Source: Chloroflexi bacterium TSY (lineage in GTDB: Bacteria > Chloroflexota > Anaerolineae > Caldilineales > Caldilineaceae). From it: DNA of 64,000 nt. The stretch spans positions 1 to 64,000 of the forward strand of contig JAHBNG010000082.1 of the NCBI GenBank assembly GCA_019217005.1, written 5' to 3'. Below the pieces are notes generated by a model. It had not been told where the DNA came from. It saw only the letters and a list, made by a program, of their open reading frames with translations, and did not search any database. How positions within the stretch are numbered: position 1 is the first letter of the stretch; each line of letters starts with the position of its first letter. Shown here piece by piece: positions 49,887-58,114 of this stretch. The position numbers and the translations under genes are program-made.

Positions 49887-52274
49887 ATGCTATATCGACC
49901 CCGATACACGAATCGTCCATTCATCAAGGCGAAATTGATAACACTATGCTTCTACCATACCATGGCTAGCCTCATACTACTGCTGGTTATCTCAATGCCA
50001 ATAGCCGCGGCAGACTTGTTGTCCAACACGACTTTGCATCCCTTGTTTCGAAATACCCCTGACAATGAAACTTTCTCCGATCTAAACCAAACTCCAAATT
50101 GGTCCTCAACCGATTCAGACGAGACCATGAGCGTGGCGTGGGGGGATGTGGACAACGATGGAGACCTCGACCTTGTGGTAGGGAATGATGGACCCAACAA
50201 GGTCTATCTGAATGAGGGCGGAGTGCTGATTGCCACCCCCGCCTGGTCCTCAACCGATTCAGACGAGACCATGAGCGTGGCGTGGGGGGATGTGGACAAC
50301 GATGGAGACCTCGATCTTGCGGTAGGGAATGATGGACCCAACAAGGTCTATCTGAATGAGGGCGGAGTGCTGCCTAGCGCGTCCGTCTGGTCCTCAACCG
50401 ATTCAGCCAGGACCATGAGCGTGGCGTGGGGGGATGTGGACAACGATGGAGACCCCGACCTTACGGTAGGGAATAATGGACCCAACAAGGTCTATCTGAA
50501 TGATACCTTTACCTCTGCACCTGCCGGGCAAGCTGTGTTCATCGACATTGATGCGAGTCAAACAGTTGGACAGCAATTGGGTTTATCCAATTTCTTTGCT
50601 AGACCGACCATTCACCAGGATGGGTTGATGACCATTCCCTATACAATTTTTACTCCTCACGGACAATCGGTGCGCACAATACGTGCAATTTATTCCCTGA
50701 ATGGAGGCGGTGCTTGGCGATCGGCAATAGAGAAACCACCAGCTCAATCGGAAATCTCTGATCTCGACTCTTCCCACCATATATTTTTACCCTTATTACG
50801 GGTTGATCGAACAGATCTAAGATCATTGACTCGTACTGATGGGTTGTATGTGTGGGATGTCCATGCAAGCGATTTTTTTGGCCAGAGCGACAATGTTATT
50901 TTTCGATTGGAAGCACACCTCAACTGTGTGAATAGTTGTCAACGTACCTATGTGGCGACCCAAACCTTTCCATTCCGCGTTCGTGGTACGCAAGTGCGGG
51001 TTCGAAACGAAAATGATCAGCCGACACGCGGTGCAACCATCTATCGTCTGCCAAAGGGGCAGACCATCGGTGCCATGCCAGTTAGGGGCTTCAATGAGAG
51101 GGTCTTGCGCACAGATGCCCAGGGCTATCTGCAAGGTAGTGGCCCGTTGGTGGTCGGCGATCGCTTGATTGCGTTATCGCCTATTACAGCCACCGAGAAA
51201 TATGCCGTTTACCAGACCAATGCAAATCCCATTCGTAGCGGTCTGGATCTGACTGAAGCCACCGTGGATCAATTCGGTGTCCAGGAACTATCTGTTTCGG
51301 CAGACTATCCGCTCATTCTCTTCAACCTGGATGTATCCCTGGAATGGGATGCACGTGCCGACCAACTCTATCTGGGGCAGTTGACCCGCGATCTGGAACG
51401 TACCTCGGTACTTCTCTATGATTGGACCAATGGTCACGCTGCGTTGGGGGACATCACCGTCTACCAGGCCAAAGCACAGTGGGAGGAGGCCGATATCCGC
51501 ATCCATGCCACCAATCGCCTGCGTCCCCATGCCACGATTGGTGGTATCGTATCGAATCTGTTTCTGGACACCATCACCATACCCGCGGAGGATGATGCAA
51601 CGACGACTGCCACCTACCTCTATGCGCCCGGTCATGTAGAGATGGGTGCGGTCTGGAACCGGTATGGCGAACCCGGCGACCAGTTGAGTGAAGATTGGGC
51701 ACGCACCTTGGCCCACGAACTGGGGCATTATCTCTTCTTCTTGCACGACAACTATGTGGGGCTGGACAATGACAATCGGGTTGTGCGTGTCAAAAGCTGT
51801 CTAGGTGTGATGCAGAATCCCTATGGTGAAACGAACAGCGAGTTTCACCCCCAGACCGATTGGCTGCCCAATTGTGAAGAGACTTTCTCCCACCGCAAAT
51901 TGGGACGCCACGATTGGGCCACCATCAAGGCCCACTATCCCTGGCTGCATGAACCATCCGTGCCCACGTTTTCGCTGACTAAAAGTGACGGACAGCGCTA
52001 CTTGGCCAGCAGCAGCGCCCGTGCCTTTCTCTTCCAGGGCGATCAACTGATCGATCTCGGTGCGCCACGCAATGATCGGGTAGAGGCACGCGATGCCCAC
52101 CCAGGCGACACGCTCTGCGTCTATGACCTGGCCGCCAAGGATCCCGATGGCTTGATTACACCGTTGACTCGCTGCGTAACGATCCAGACTGGCGATGAGG
52201 AGCTCTCGTTGGAGATGCCACCAGGAGGATGGCAACCGGAGCTGATCATTACCCCACGAGCGCCCAGACCCTGA
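49887..52274 (+). CDS. Secreted FG-GAP/VCBS zinc metalloprotease, paralogue 2, main segment
   Basis: 795 residues with AAGGAG 9 bases upstream. The signal peptide is MASLILLLVISMPIAAA preceded by a 30-residue n-region. Three WGDVDNDGDLDL blades follow, against thirteen in the first paralogue. After a linker containing HIFLPLL come the CVNSCQ region and the metallopeptidase HELGHYLFFLHDN (HExxH at 51714-51728), CLGVM and NSEFHP. The frame stops at PRAPRP because one base is missing near 52256; the homologous text (TSAQTLTVRVTNV) continues in another frame. Confidence 0.82.
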   Translation: MLYRPRYTNRPFIKAKLITLCFYHTMASLILLLVISMPIAAADLLSNTTLHPLFRNTPDNETFSDLNQTPNWSSTDSDETMSVAWGDVDNDGDLDLVVGNDGPNKVYLNEGGVLIATPAWSSTDSDETMSVAWGDVDNDGDLDLAVGNDGPNKVYLNEGGVLPSASVWSSTDSARTMSVAWGDVDNDGDPDLTVGNNGPNKVYLNDTFTSAPAGQAVFIDIDASQTVGQQLGLSNFFARPTIHQDGLMTIPYTIFTPHGQSVRTIRAIYSLNGGGAWRSAIEKPPAQSEISDLDSSHHIFLPLLRVDRTDLRSLTRTDGLYVWDVHASDFFGQSDNVIFRLEAHLNCVNSCQRTYVATQTFPFRVRGTQVRVRNENDQPTRGATIYRLPKGQTIGAMPVRGFNERVLRTDAQGYLQGSGPLVVGDRLIALSPITATEKYAVYQTNANPIRSGLDLTEATVDQFGVQELSVSADYPLILFNLDVSLEWDARADQLYLGQLTRDLERTSVLLYDWTNGHAALGDITVYQAKAQWEEADIRIHATNRLRPHATIGGIVSNLFLDTITIPAEDDATTTATYLYAPGHVEMGAVWNRYGEPGDQLSEDWARTLAHELGHYLFFLHDNYVGLDNDNRVVRVKSCLGVMQNPYGETNSEFHPQTDWLPNCEETFSHRKLGRHDWATIKAHYPWLHEPSVPTFSLTKSDGQRYLASSSARAFLFQGDQLIDLGAPRNDRVEARDAHPGDTLCVYDLAAKDPDGLITPLTRCVTIQTGDEELSLEMPPGGWQPELIITPRAPRP

Positions 52275-52361
52275 CCGTACGTGTCACCAATGTGGATTCG
52301 TCCGACGTAACTCTCCTGGCGCGCTTATATCCCGTCCAGGGCCAGGCGACCCCAGCCACGA

Positions 52362-52378
52362 TACTTACTTACTTTCGA
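52362..52378. repeat. CTTA tetranucleotide tract that breaks the frame
   Basis: The tract TACTTACTTACTTTC has one CTTA more than the frame allows. Removing one unit gives TILTFDDATQAYVG, which aligns with IDLGFDMATHTYTG in paralogue 1. It is therefore a slipped-strand insertion, compensating for the upstream one-base loss near 52256. Confidence 0.6.
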
Positions 52379-52397
52379 TGATGCTACCCAAGCCTAC

Positions 52398-53021
52398 GTG
52401 GGAACAATCGTATTAAGCGGTCCAACGGACAACGCCTATCTGCATATCTATGAAGCAGGCAACTGGTCCCGTGGCGTGGTGGCTGACTACACCTTGGGGG
52501 GCGCACCAGCCTTGATGTTGAGCGATGGCGATATTCTCTTGCTCAGTAGTGGTGACAGCCTGCACTTGAGCAATGGTGAAGAGGTACCCCTCAAAGATGG
52601 CGACGTGTTGGCCCTGAGTGGTGGTGAAGTGGTGATTCGGCGTAGCAACGGGAGTGCGTTTATGCTCAGTGATGGGGATACGCTTATGCTGAGCGATGGC
52701 GATACGCTGGAACGTCGCAACGGTGAAGCCCTCATGCTCAGTGATGGCGATGCGTTGATGCTCAGCGATGGGGATATCATCCTCGAGCGCGTTGACGACG
52801 CGCCCATCACTTTGGCTTATGGGGATGCCTTGATGTTGAGCGATGGGGATACGCTCGAATTGAAGAGCGGCGAAGCGCTGATGTTAAGCGATGGGGATAC
52901 GCTGACGCTACGCGGGGGCAATGTGATGATTCGGCGTCAAGATGGCGAAGTGCTTGTGCTTAGTGATGGGGATGCACTCACGCTAAGCGATGGGGATACC
53001 TTCATGCCAGCCGACCAATAG
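52398..53021 (+). CDS. Paralogue 2, DGD-repeat segment
   Basis: 207 codons continuing the metalloprotease in the original frame. The opening GTG is not a true start. It contains DYTLGGAPALMLSDGD, then a heptad array of LMLSDGD / LTLSDGD units alternating with ERRNGE and ELKSGE turns. It ends at LSDGDTFMPADQ, where an internal deletion joins it out of frame to the C-terminal segment. About 200 residues present in paralogue 1 between repeats and C-terminal domain are missing. Confidence 0.7.
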   Translation: MGTIVLSGPTDNAYLHIYEAGNWSRGVVADYTLGGAPALMLSDGDILLLSSGDSLHLSNGEEVPLKDGDVLALSGGEVVIRRSNGSAFMLSDGDTLMLSDGDTLERRNGEALMLSDGDALMLSDGDIILERVDDAPITLAYGDALMLSDGDTLELKSGEALMLSDGDTLTLRGGNVMIRRQDGEVLVLSDGDALTLSDGDTFMPADQ

Positions 53022-53529
53022 CCTGACACATTTGGCATTCGGAGAGAGCTACTGGATCAGTACGACCCATACGACCAGTTTAACAATCAAATTTAGCGAT
53101 GCAGTGCCAGGACAAGTCAGTTCCGCTGCGGCAAAGTCCAATTTCTTTCTGGCACCGGCCACTTACTATGGCTATTTGCATCCGAATGATGGTTTGACCC
53201 CTGAGGCCAATCAGCCGATCGAAGCCTGGGTTGGAAATCGCCTATGCGGCAAAGGTCAAACGAAGGCGGTTGGTGAGCAGATTGGTTTTGTGGTGATTGT
53301 TTACGCTGATGATTCGGATCGGGCTGGAGGATGCGGGGCATCGGGGCGTTCTGTGCAATTTAGGATAAATGATCAGGTATTGTATCCGGAGGTAGCATGG
53401 AATAGTAAACGAGTAACCGAGCAGAGTCTTTCGGTATCGCCCCCCTTGCAAGTAGCGCAGGTCGGAGATAGCAAGAAACAACCTGCAAAGATGGATACTA
53501 TATTTTTGCCAGTATTTACGGGGCCGTAG
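52990..53529 (+). CDS. Paralogue 2, C-terminal segment
   Basis: From PTNSLTHLAFGESYWIS onward this aligns with the end of paralogue 1 (VNSLHALEWNQTYGIS). It continues TSLTIKFSDAVPGQVSSAA, TYYGYLHPN and GNRLCGKGQTKAVG, and ends DTIFLPVFTGP. The ATG at 52990 lies within the overlapping repeat frame and is unlikely to be a natural start. With three frame breaks, the gene is best considered a decaying copy unless frame can be restored by slippage. Confidence 0.7.
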   Translation: MGIPSCQPTNSLTHLAFGESYWISTTHTTSLTIKFSDAVPGQVSSAAAKSNFFLAPATYYGYLHPNDGLTPEANQPIEAWVGNRLCGKGQTKAVGEQIGFVVIVYADDSDRAGGCGASGRSVQFRINDQVLYPEVAWNSKRVTEQSLSVSPPLQVAQVGDSKKQPAKMDTIFLPVFTGP

Positions 53530-53661
53530 TAAGTAGCTGCAGGATCTACCTCTTATCCTCCTTTCTGCTCTTGAGCGTTGACTCGTTCATGCTGTTGCAA
53601 GTAGGAAGGGGGATCTATTGAACAGTTTGCCGCATTAGAGATTATAAGGATTAAGAATGTG

Positions 53662-53710
53662 GGACACGGATTTTTAGGATGGACACGGATCATCTCGGAA
53701 TCAATGCGTG
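53662..53710. repeat. Second copy of the GGACACGGATTTTTAGGATG repeat
   Basis: It matches 45418-45466. It is flanked by a short imperfect inverted repeat (ATTATAAGGATTAA at 53641 and TTTCAATCCCTATAAT near 53724-53739). It lies in the gap 53530-53791, which contains no gene. Confidence 0.5.
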
Positions 53711-53791
53711 AAATCCGTCCTAATTTCAATCCCTATAATGTTTATTGAGCCAAGCTGCTTTTTCCATATCAACTGAGGTGGCGATTCCCCT

Positions 53792-54259
53792 TCACCCATA
53801 TCGATTCGGATCATCCGTCACCAACCCCTCTGCATCACCCGCTGCCACGAGATCCGCATCCGCCGTGACAAACGTAAGGGCAGGCAACTCTGCCGCAAGA
53901 TATTGTTCATTCACAACAAGTGCGGTGGCGAGTTGGACTGCGTCGTAACCGCGTAGGCGATGGTTTTGAGTTAAGGTTAGTGCACGGTCCAAAACAGTTG
54001 TATCGACTGGAATCATCATATACTCAATGTTGCAATGATGGACGAGTAGACGAACGGCATTGTCTCGTTCTGTTTGTGAAATGCCATCAGTTGCTCTATG
54101 GCGTGCCGAAAGTGCTGCGGCAACCTCAACGCGAGTAATTTCCGCAGCCAGAATTGTATTGCCAGCACTTGAATCGATCAGAGATTGAATCCATGTCCAA
54201 CCGCTCTCAGTTAAGTACCGCTTGGCTAATGCACTGGTATCAAGGTAGAGGATGCTCAT
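53792..54259 (-). CDS. PIN-domain ribonuclease toxin (VapC-like)
   Basis: 155 residues. The PIN acidic residues are visible: D7 (YLDTSALAKRY), E45 (RVEVAAAL), D106 (GYDAVQLATAL) and D134/D136 (VTADADL). The length and order are those of VapC toxins, which cleave RNA and are neutralised by a cognate antitoxin. The start overlaps the stop of the antitoxin gene by 4 bp. Confidence 0.85.
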   Translation of the reverse strand: MSILYLDTSALAKRYLTESGWTWIQSLIDSSAGNTILAAEITRVEVAAALSARHRATDGISQTERDNAVRLLVHHCNIEYMMIPVDTTVLDRALTLTQNHRLRGYDAVQLATALVVNEQYLAAELPALTFVTADADLVAAGDAEGLVTDDPNRYG

Positions 54260-54573
54260 CTTTTTGGCCCACGCTGGTCAATAATAATTTCGCTGAGCGG
54301 TTTTCCGCCTGTTCTGTCCAAAGCTGATTGTACCTCGTCTAAGGGCATTGTCGATTGCGCTGCAATCTTTCGCATTTGTGCACTGGGTTCCGCCAATAAC
54401 CCTGCTGCACGCAACACCTCACGCGCCCGTTCACGCTCGCTCGTGGGCTTTGGCGATAAGCGCTCAACCACCCATTCGATGACCAAAGCTTCCAGGGGCT
54501 TGCCGTTTCGTATCGCTTCCGTCTCCAGTCGCTGATAGAGTTCTTGTTCCAGATCTAGGGTTACTGTTGCCAT
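54256..54573 (-). CDS. Antitoxin of type II toxin-antitoxin pair (VapB-like)
   Basis: 105 residues. The N-terminal MATVTLDLEQELYQRLETEAIRNGKPLEALVIEWVVERL fits a ribbon-helix-helix DNA-binding domain, normally used for autoregulation. The C-terminal part (LDRTGGKPLSEIIIDQRGPKR) would bind the toxin. It directly precedes the PIN toxin with a 4-bp overlap, so the pair forms one operon. Only a weak ribosome site is seen. Confidence 0.75.
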   Translation of the reverse strand: MATVTLDLEQELYQRLETEAIRNGKPLEALVIEWVVERLSPKPTSERERAREVLRAAGLLAEPSAQMRKIAAQSTMPLDEVQSALDRTGGKPLSEIIIDQRGPKR

Positions 54574-55096
54574 ATTTTGTCTTTTGTAGATTGATCACAC
54601 CACCATGTTATACAACGTCTAAATCCAGCACATTGTAACACTTTCTTCCCTGTCCGAATAATAGAAGGCTCAACATGTATCTTCATCGTCATGTCCATTG
54701 CTTGAGTTCCCATTAGAACGCTAGCCAACTCGCTTTCCCTTGCACTTTGCTAGAAGTAACCATGAGATGCAGAACCGCGAATATACAGAAAAACGTAGAT
54801 TTTACCCAGCTAATAAATCCACGCAGTCCTGCACATCCGTGGCTCTCCCACACCGATAACGAGATCCGCATCAGTTGTGACAACCATGAGAGCAATCGGT
54901 TCCGTCGTATGCCCCTTGCATTACTCTTGGTCCTGTCGAATTCTGGGGCCACCGAACACAACAGCGGATGTAAACAGGAACGGATTAGACCCATCGTCAA
55001 AAAGATGATCTCGATTCGCAAGATCTCCACGGATGGCGCAAAAATCCGTTTCTTCCCAAAACTTCGCTGTCGTGTTGTACGTAAATCCACTCTCTC
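54574..55096. other. Intergenic region, largely unassigned
   Basis: Several short frames on both strands have no coherent features. The only recognisable content is a short stretch at 54851-54905 that on the minus strand reads PIALMVVTTDADLVIGVG, resembling the VapC end (LPALTFVTADADLVAAGD). It is a possible relic of a second PIN toxin. Confidence 0.35.
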
Positions 55097-56005
55097 CTAC
55101 GACAACCGTTCTCGCAGCCAACGCAACGCCCGCGGCCAAGCATCTGCCGCGGCCTCCTCATTGTAGCTTTGGCGTGTATCATTGAAAAAGGCATGAGGCG
55201 CACCATCATAGATCACGATCTCATTCTCGACACCACCCGCATTGAGCCCTTCTTCCATTGCTTTAACCGCGTCAACTGGAATTCCTTGATCGGCACCGCC
55301 ATAGAGCCCCAAGACCGGTGCTTTGACATTGGCAGCGTCTTCCGCTGAGAGGGGACGGCCATACCAGGGAATGGCAACAGCTATATTTTCCTCAACAAGT
55401 GCTGTTTGGAGGGTCAAGCCCCCGCCCATACAGAAACCCGTCACACCCACTTTGCCTCCAGAGACGTAGTCTTGTGCCAACAAAAAGGCAATGGCTTGCT
55501 GGATTTCGCTGACCGCTTCGGGCATGTCGAGCTCCATGACAAGTTTGCGGGCTTCGTCTGGCTCGCTGGCCACCTGGCCTTTGTAGAGGTCGGGTGCCAA
55601 GGCCACAAATCCTTCCTGGGCAAAGCGATTCGTCACGTCCAAGATGTGATCGTTCAGTCCCCACCACTCTTGGATGACGACGACAGCTGATGCAGCTTCA
55701 TCGCTTTCTGGTCGTGCCAGATAGCCCATGAGTGTTTCGTCATCTCGATCAGGATAGTCAACCATGCCGGTGATTAAACCTGCCGCGCTCATCTCTGCTA
55801 CGCCACTGCCTTCTCCTTCTCCACCCGACTCTTCTTTAACAACCGGAGGAGGGGCGGTCAGTGGTTGACAGGCCGCCAACACAGCACTGGCTGCCGCAGC
55901 ACTACCGAGTGCTGCCGTGGCTCGCTGCAAAAATTGACGACGACTGATCTCACCGACTTGAAATGAACGCACTAACTCCATTGCATAGATTCGATTGATT
56001 TTCAT
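55097..56005 (-). CDS. Tat-exported dienelactone hydrolase family lipoprotein
   Basis: 302 residues from the ATG at 56005 (AAGGAG 8 bases upstream); the frame is open further upstream. The twin-arginine motif SRRQFLQRA is at 21-29, then an Ala-rich region and a lipobox LAAC at 43-46. The alpha/beta hydrolase has the dienelactone hydrolase triad: Cys192 (GFCMGGG), Asp239 (GGADQGIP) and His271 (GAPHAFFND). EWWGLNDH at about 113-120 supplies the conserved Glu. It would act outside the membrane on lactone or ester substrates. Confidence 0.88.
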   Translation of the reverse strand: MKINRIYAMELVRSFQVGEISRRQFLQRATAALGSAAAASAVLAACQPLTAPPPVVKEESGGEGEGSGVAEMSAAGLITGMVDYPDRDDETLMGYLARPESDEAASAVVVIQEWWGLNDHILDVTNRFAQEGFVALAPDLYKGQVASEPDEARKLVMELDMPEAVSEIQQAIAFLLAQDYVSGGKVGVTGFCMGGGLTLQTALVEENIAVAIPWYGRPLSAEDAANVKAPVLGLYGGADQGIPVDAVKAMEEGLNAGGVENEIVIYDGAPHAFFNDTRQSYNEEAAADAWPRALRWLRERLS

Positions 56006-56249
56006 GTAGGGTTCTCCTTGCTCGCGTTTCTCTAGGATGGTCGTGGAAAATGAGGCACTTTGAGAGTCAAATGTGATTCGCATTGCGTCTTGCGTGGTAC
56101 CGATTGAGCATGTGGTTGTGCTGCAAGTCTCTGTGAGTCTACACGTGTTAGTGGAGCGGGACGGAATGATGTGGTGAGGGGCGGATAATGCGCAACTCGC
56201 CCTCGCTCCTCGCCACGTGACCAGTCAAGTCCACTTTGTTAAGTAGTAT

Positions 56250-56311
56250 CAGTAGACCTCAATCGTGTCATACTCGAGTGGAGCGAAGAATCTAACGATT
56301 GCGGTCTACTG
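56250..56311. repeat. 62-bp palindromic repeat, copy 2
   Basis: CAGTAGACCTCAATCGTGTC...AACGATTGCGGTCTACTGA is an inverted repeat that matches 40450-40513 in both arms and interior. Confidence 0.6.
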
Positions 56312-56387
56312 AGTATCTATTGATACGGAGACTCCCAAAGTGCTCCTTCTCGGAAGGATTTCAATTTGATTAAAAGGGGGCTAGTTG

Positions 56388-56542
56388 GGGGTGGTTCATT
56401 TTAGGCGGACAATTAGGTTTACATTTTTGCAAAGAGAAAAGATGTTTATATTTTCTAATTTGAGCCATGCTCAGGCAGAAAATGACCTCATATAGATTTT
56501 TATCTATGTATCAAAAGTGTAAACCTAATTCTGAACCACCCC
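56388..56542. mobile_element. 155-bp MITE, copy 2 (subtype B)
   Basis: GGGGTGGTTCA and TGAACCACCCC ends (the right end as CTGAACCACCCC), with target duplication GCTAGTTG (56380-56387, 56543-56550). In reverse orientation it is the same as 63661-63815 except for about one base. Confidence 0.9.
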
Positions 56543-56651
56543 GCTAGTTGCTCAGTTTAACATGGTGCATTTCCGTAAACTGTGCTTAGGTTTACGGTTG
56601 ACAAACGATATACGACAGCACAACAATTTAGGTGATCCCAAAAAACAGATG

Positions 56652-56720
56652 ATCCACAGATGGACAAGATATACAGGATTAGAAAGAGAAAAATCCAGTT
56701 AATCTCCTCCATCTGTGGAT
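56652..56720. repeat. Inverted repeat ATCCACAGATGGA
   Basis: The arms ATCCACAGATGGA and TCCATCTGTGGAT surround an interior with ATACAGGATTAGA. The same arms and a similar interior occur at 31191-31258. Confidence 0.5.
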
Positions 56721-56775
56721 GGCGAAGCGCCCATTGCATCATCGCTTTAAAATTTGAATTGACCTTAACGGGGTC

Positions 56776-57993
56776 CTACGCAACCTGCAACCTTCGCCCG
56801 GATGGCTCCATCAAGGCTTGATAGGCCAAGATCTTAAACTGGCGCGTAATGGGGTAATGTCCGATGGGCAGTAGCTGGGTCATAAAAATGCCAATGAGCT
56901 CCTCGGTTGGGTCGATCCAAAAGTGGGTATTGGCCATACCTGCCCAGCCATACGAGCCGACGGACCCGGGCGCACCGGTCTCCGCCACGTTAAGCAGCGA
57001 GCGATATCCCAGGCCAAAGCCACCGAGAATGCTCGGTCCAATCTGAAGAGGCAGAATATGGTTGGGAATGTGGTTCATTGTCATCAGCTCAACTGTTTTG
57101 GGAGCCAGCAACCGCACGCCGTCCAGTTCACCTCCATTGAGCGACATCTGGGCAAAACGTAGATAGTCCGTGGCTGTTGATACCAGCCCACCACCACCAG
57201 AGTAAAGAGTATGTGGTTGCGCAAATTTACTGGTCTTCGGTGCGTCGTTTAGTTTGTATCCACCGCCGGGTTTGGCCTCATATAGAGCGGCGAAACGATC
57301 AACCAGACCATCCGGCACCCAAAAGCCTGTCTCATACATGCCAAGTGGGTCAAAGATCTTGTGTTGGAAAAAATCTTTCAGCGACTGACCCGAAATCACT
57401 TCAATCACGCGTCCCAATACATCAGTGGCAACGCTGTAACGCCAATCGTTTCCGGGGTGAAAGAGCAACGGGAGACCTGCTACCTTCTCGACCAAATCAG
57501 CCAAATCGGACGCATCATGTCTGTTGATCGTTCGATACATCTCCTCTACGGGTGAATCTTCGAAAAAGCCATAGCTGAGTCCCGCTGTGTGGGTCATCAA
57601 ATCCCGAATGAGAATTGGTCGTTCCGATTCGGTTGTCTCCATCCCGCCAAACCCCGTCTTGACATAGACGCGTGTTTTCTTGAACTCTGGCAAAAACTTG
57701 AAAACAGGATCATCTAGCTGAAAGAGCCCTTCTTCATACAATATCATGGCTGCTACACTCGTAATGGGTTTGGTCATTGAATAGATGCGGAAGATGGTGT
57801 CCAATTTCATGGATTGATTGGTTTCTACGTTGCGTAGACCATATCGCTCAAAGTGAAACACCTTGCCCTGACAGGCCAACAACGTGACAATTCCGGCCAC
57901 TTTTTGGTCATCGATATAGCGCTGCATGTGGGCATCAATCCGTTTCAAACGGGCGGATGAAAAACCAACTTCTTCAGGTGTAACAATGTTCAT
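56776..57993 (-). CDS. Serine hydrolase / beta-lactamase family (class C-like, esterase EstB type)
   Basis: 405 residues with AAGGAG four bases before the ATG. The catalytic motif S72-MTK75 (IYSMTKPITSV) and Y186-S-V (DWRYSVATDVLG) match the family VIII esterase/class C beta-lactamase fold. The KTG-equivalent region is GWAGMANTHFWIDP. No signal peptide is seen, so the enzyme is probably cytoplasmic and more likely an esterase or peptidase than an antibiotic-resistance enzyme. Confidence 0.85.
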   Translation of the reverse strand: MNIVTPEEVGFSSARLKRIDAHMQRYIDDQKVAGIVTLLACQGKVFHFERYGLRNVETNQSMKLDTIFRIYSMTKPITSVAAMILYEEGLFQLDDPVFKFLPEFKKTRVYVKTGFGGMETTESERPILIRDLMTHTAGLSYGFFEDSPVEEMYRTINRHDASDLADLVEKVAGLPLLFHPGNDWRYSVATDVLGRVIEVISGQSLKDFFQHKIFDPLGMYETGFWVPDGLVDRFAALYEAKPGGGYKLNDAPKTSKFAQPHTLYSGGGGLVSTATDYLRFAQMSLNGGELDGVRLLAPKTVELMTMNHIPNHILPLQIGPSILGGFGLGYRSLLNVAETGAPGSVGSYGWAGMANTHFWIDPTEELIGIFMTQLLPIGHYPITRQFKILAYQALMEPSGRRLQVA

Positions 57994-58114
57994 GAAACTC
58001 CTTGTTGACTAACAATTAATGAAATGCGAAATAGAACACGAATGTACACGGATGAACACGGATTAGATCCTGAAAATCTTGAAAATCTGTGTCCAAAAAT
58101 CTTCTTGGGTTTCC

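Larger units (their letters stand above)
56006..56775. other. Intergenic region rich in palindromic elements
   Basis: No gene is present. It contains the palindrome 56250-56311, the MITE 56388-56542 and the inverted repeat 56652-56720. The remaining stretches show no recognisable signal beyond the promoter region expected for the hydrolase at 56005. Confidence 0.5.

Noticed and set aside
54747..55166. 139-codon plus-strand frame beside the dienelactone hydrolase
   Set aside because: It has no recognisable domain and partly overlaps the hydrolase antisense; the region looks like decayed sequence.
56776..57993. Beta-lactam resistance gene
   Set aside because: The protein has SxxK and YSV but no export signal, and fits the esterase/EstB-like branch better.
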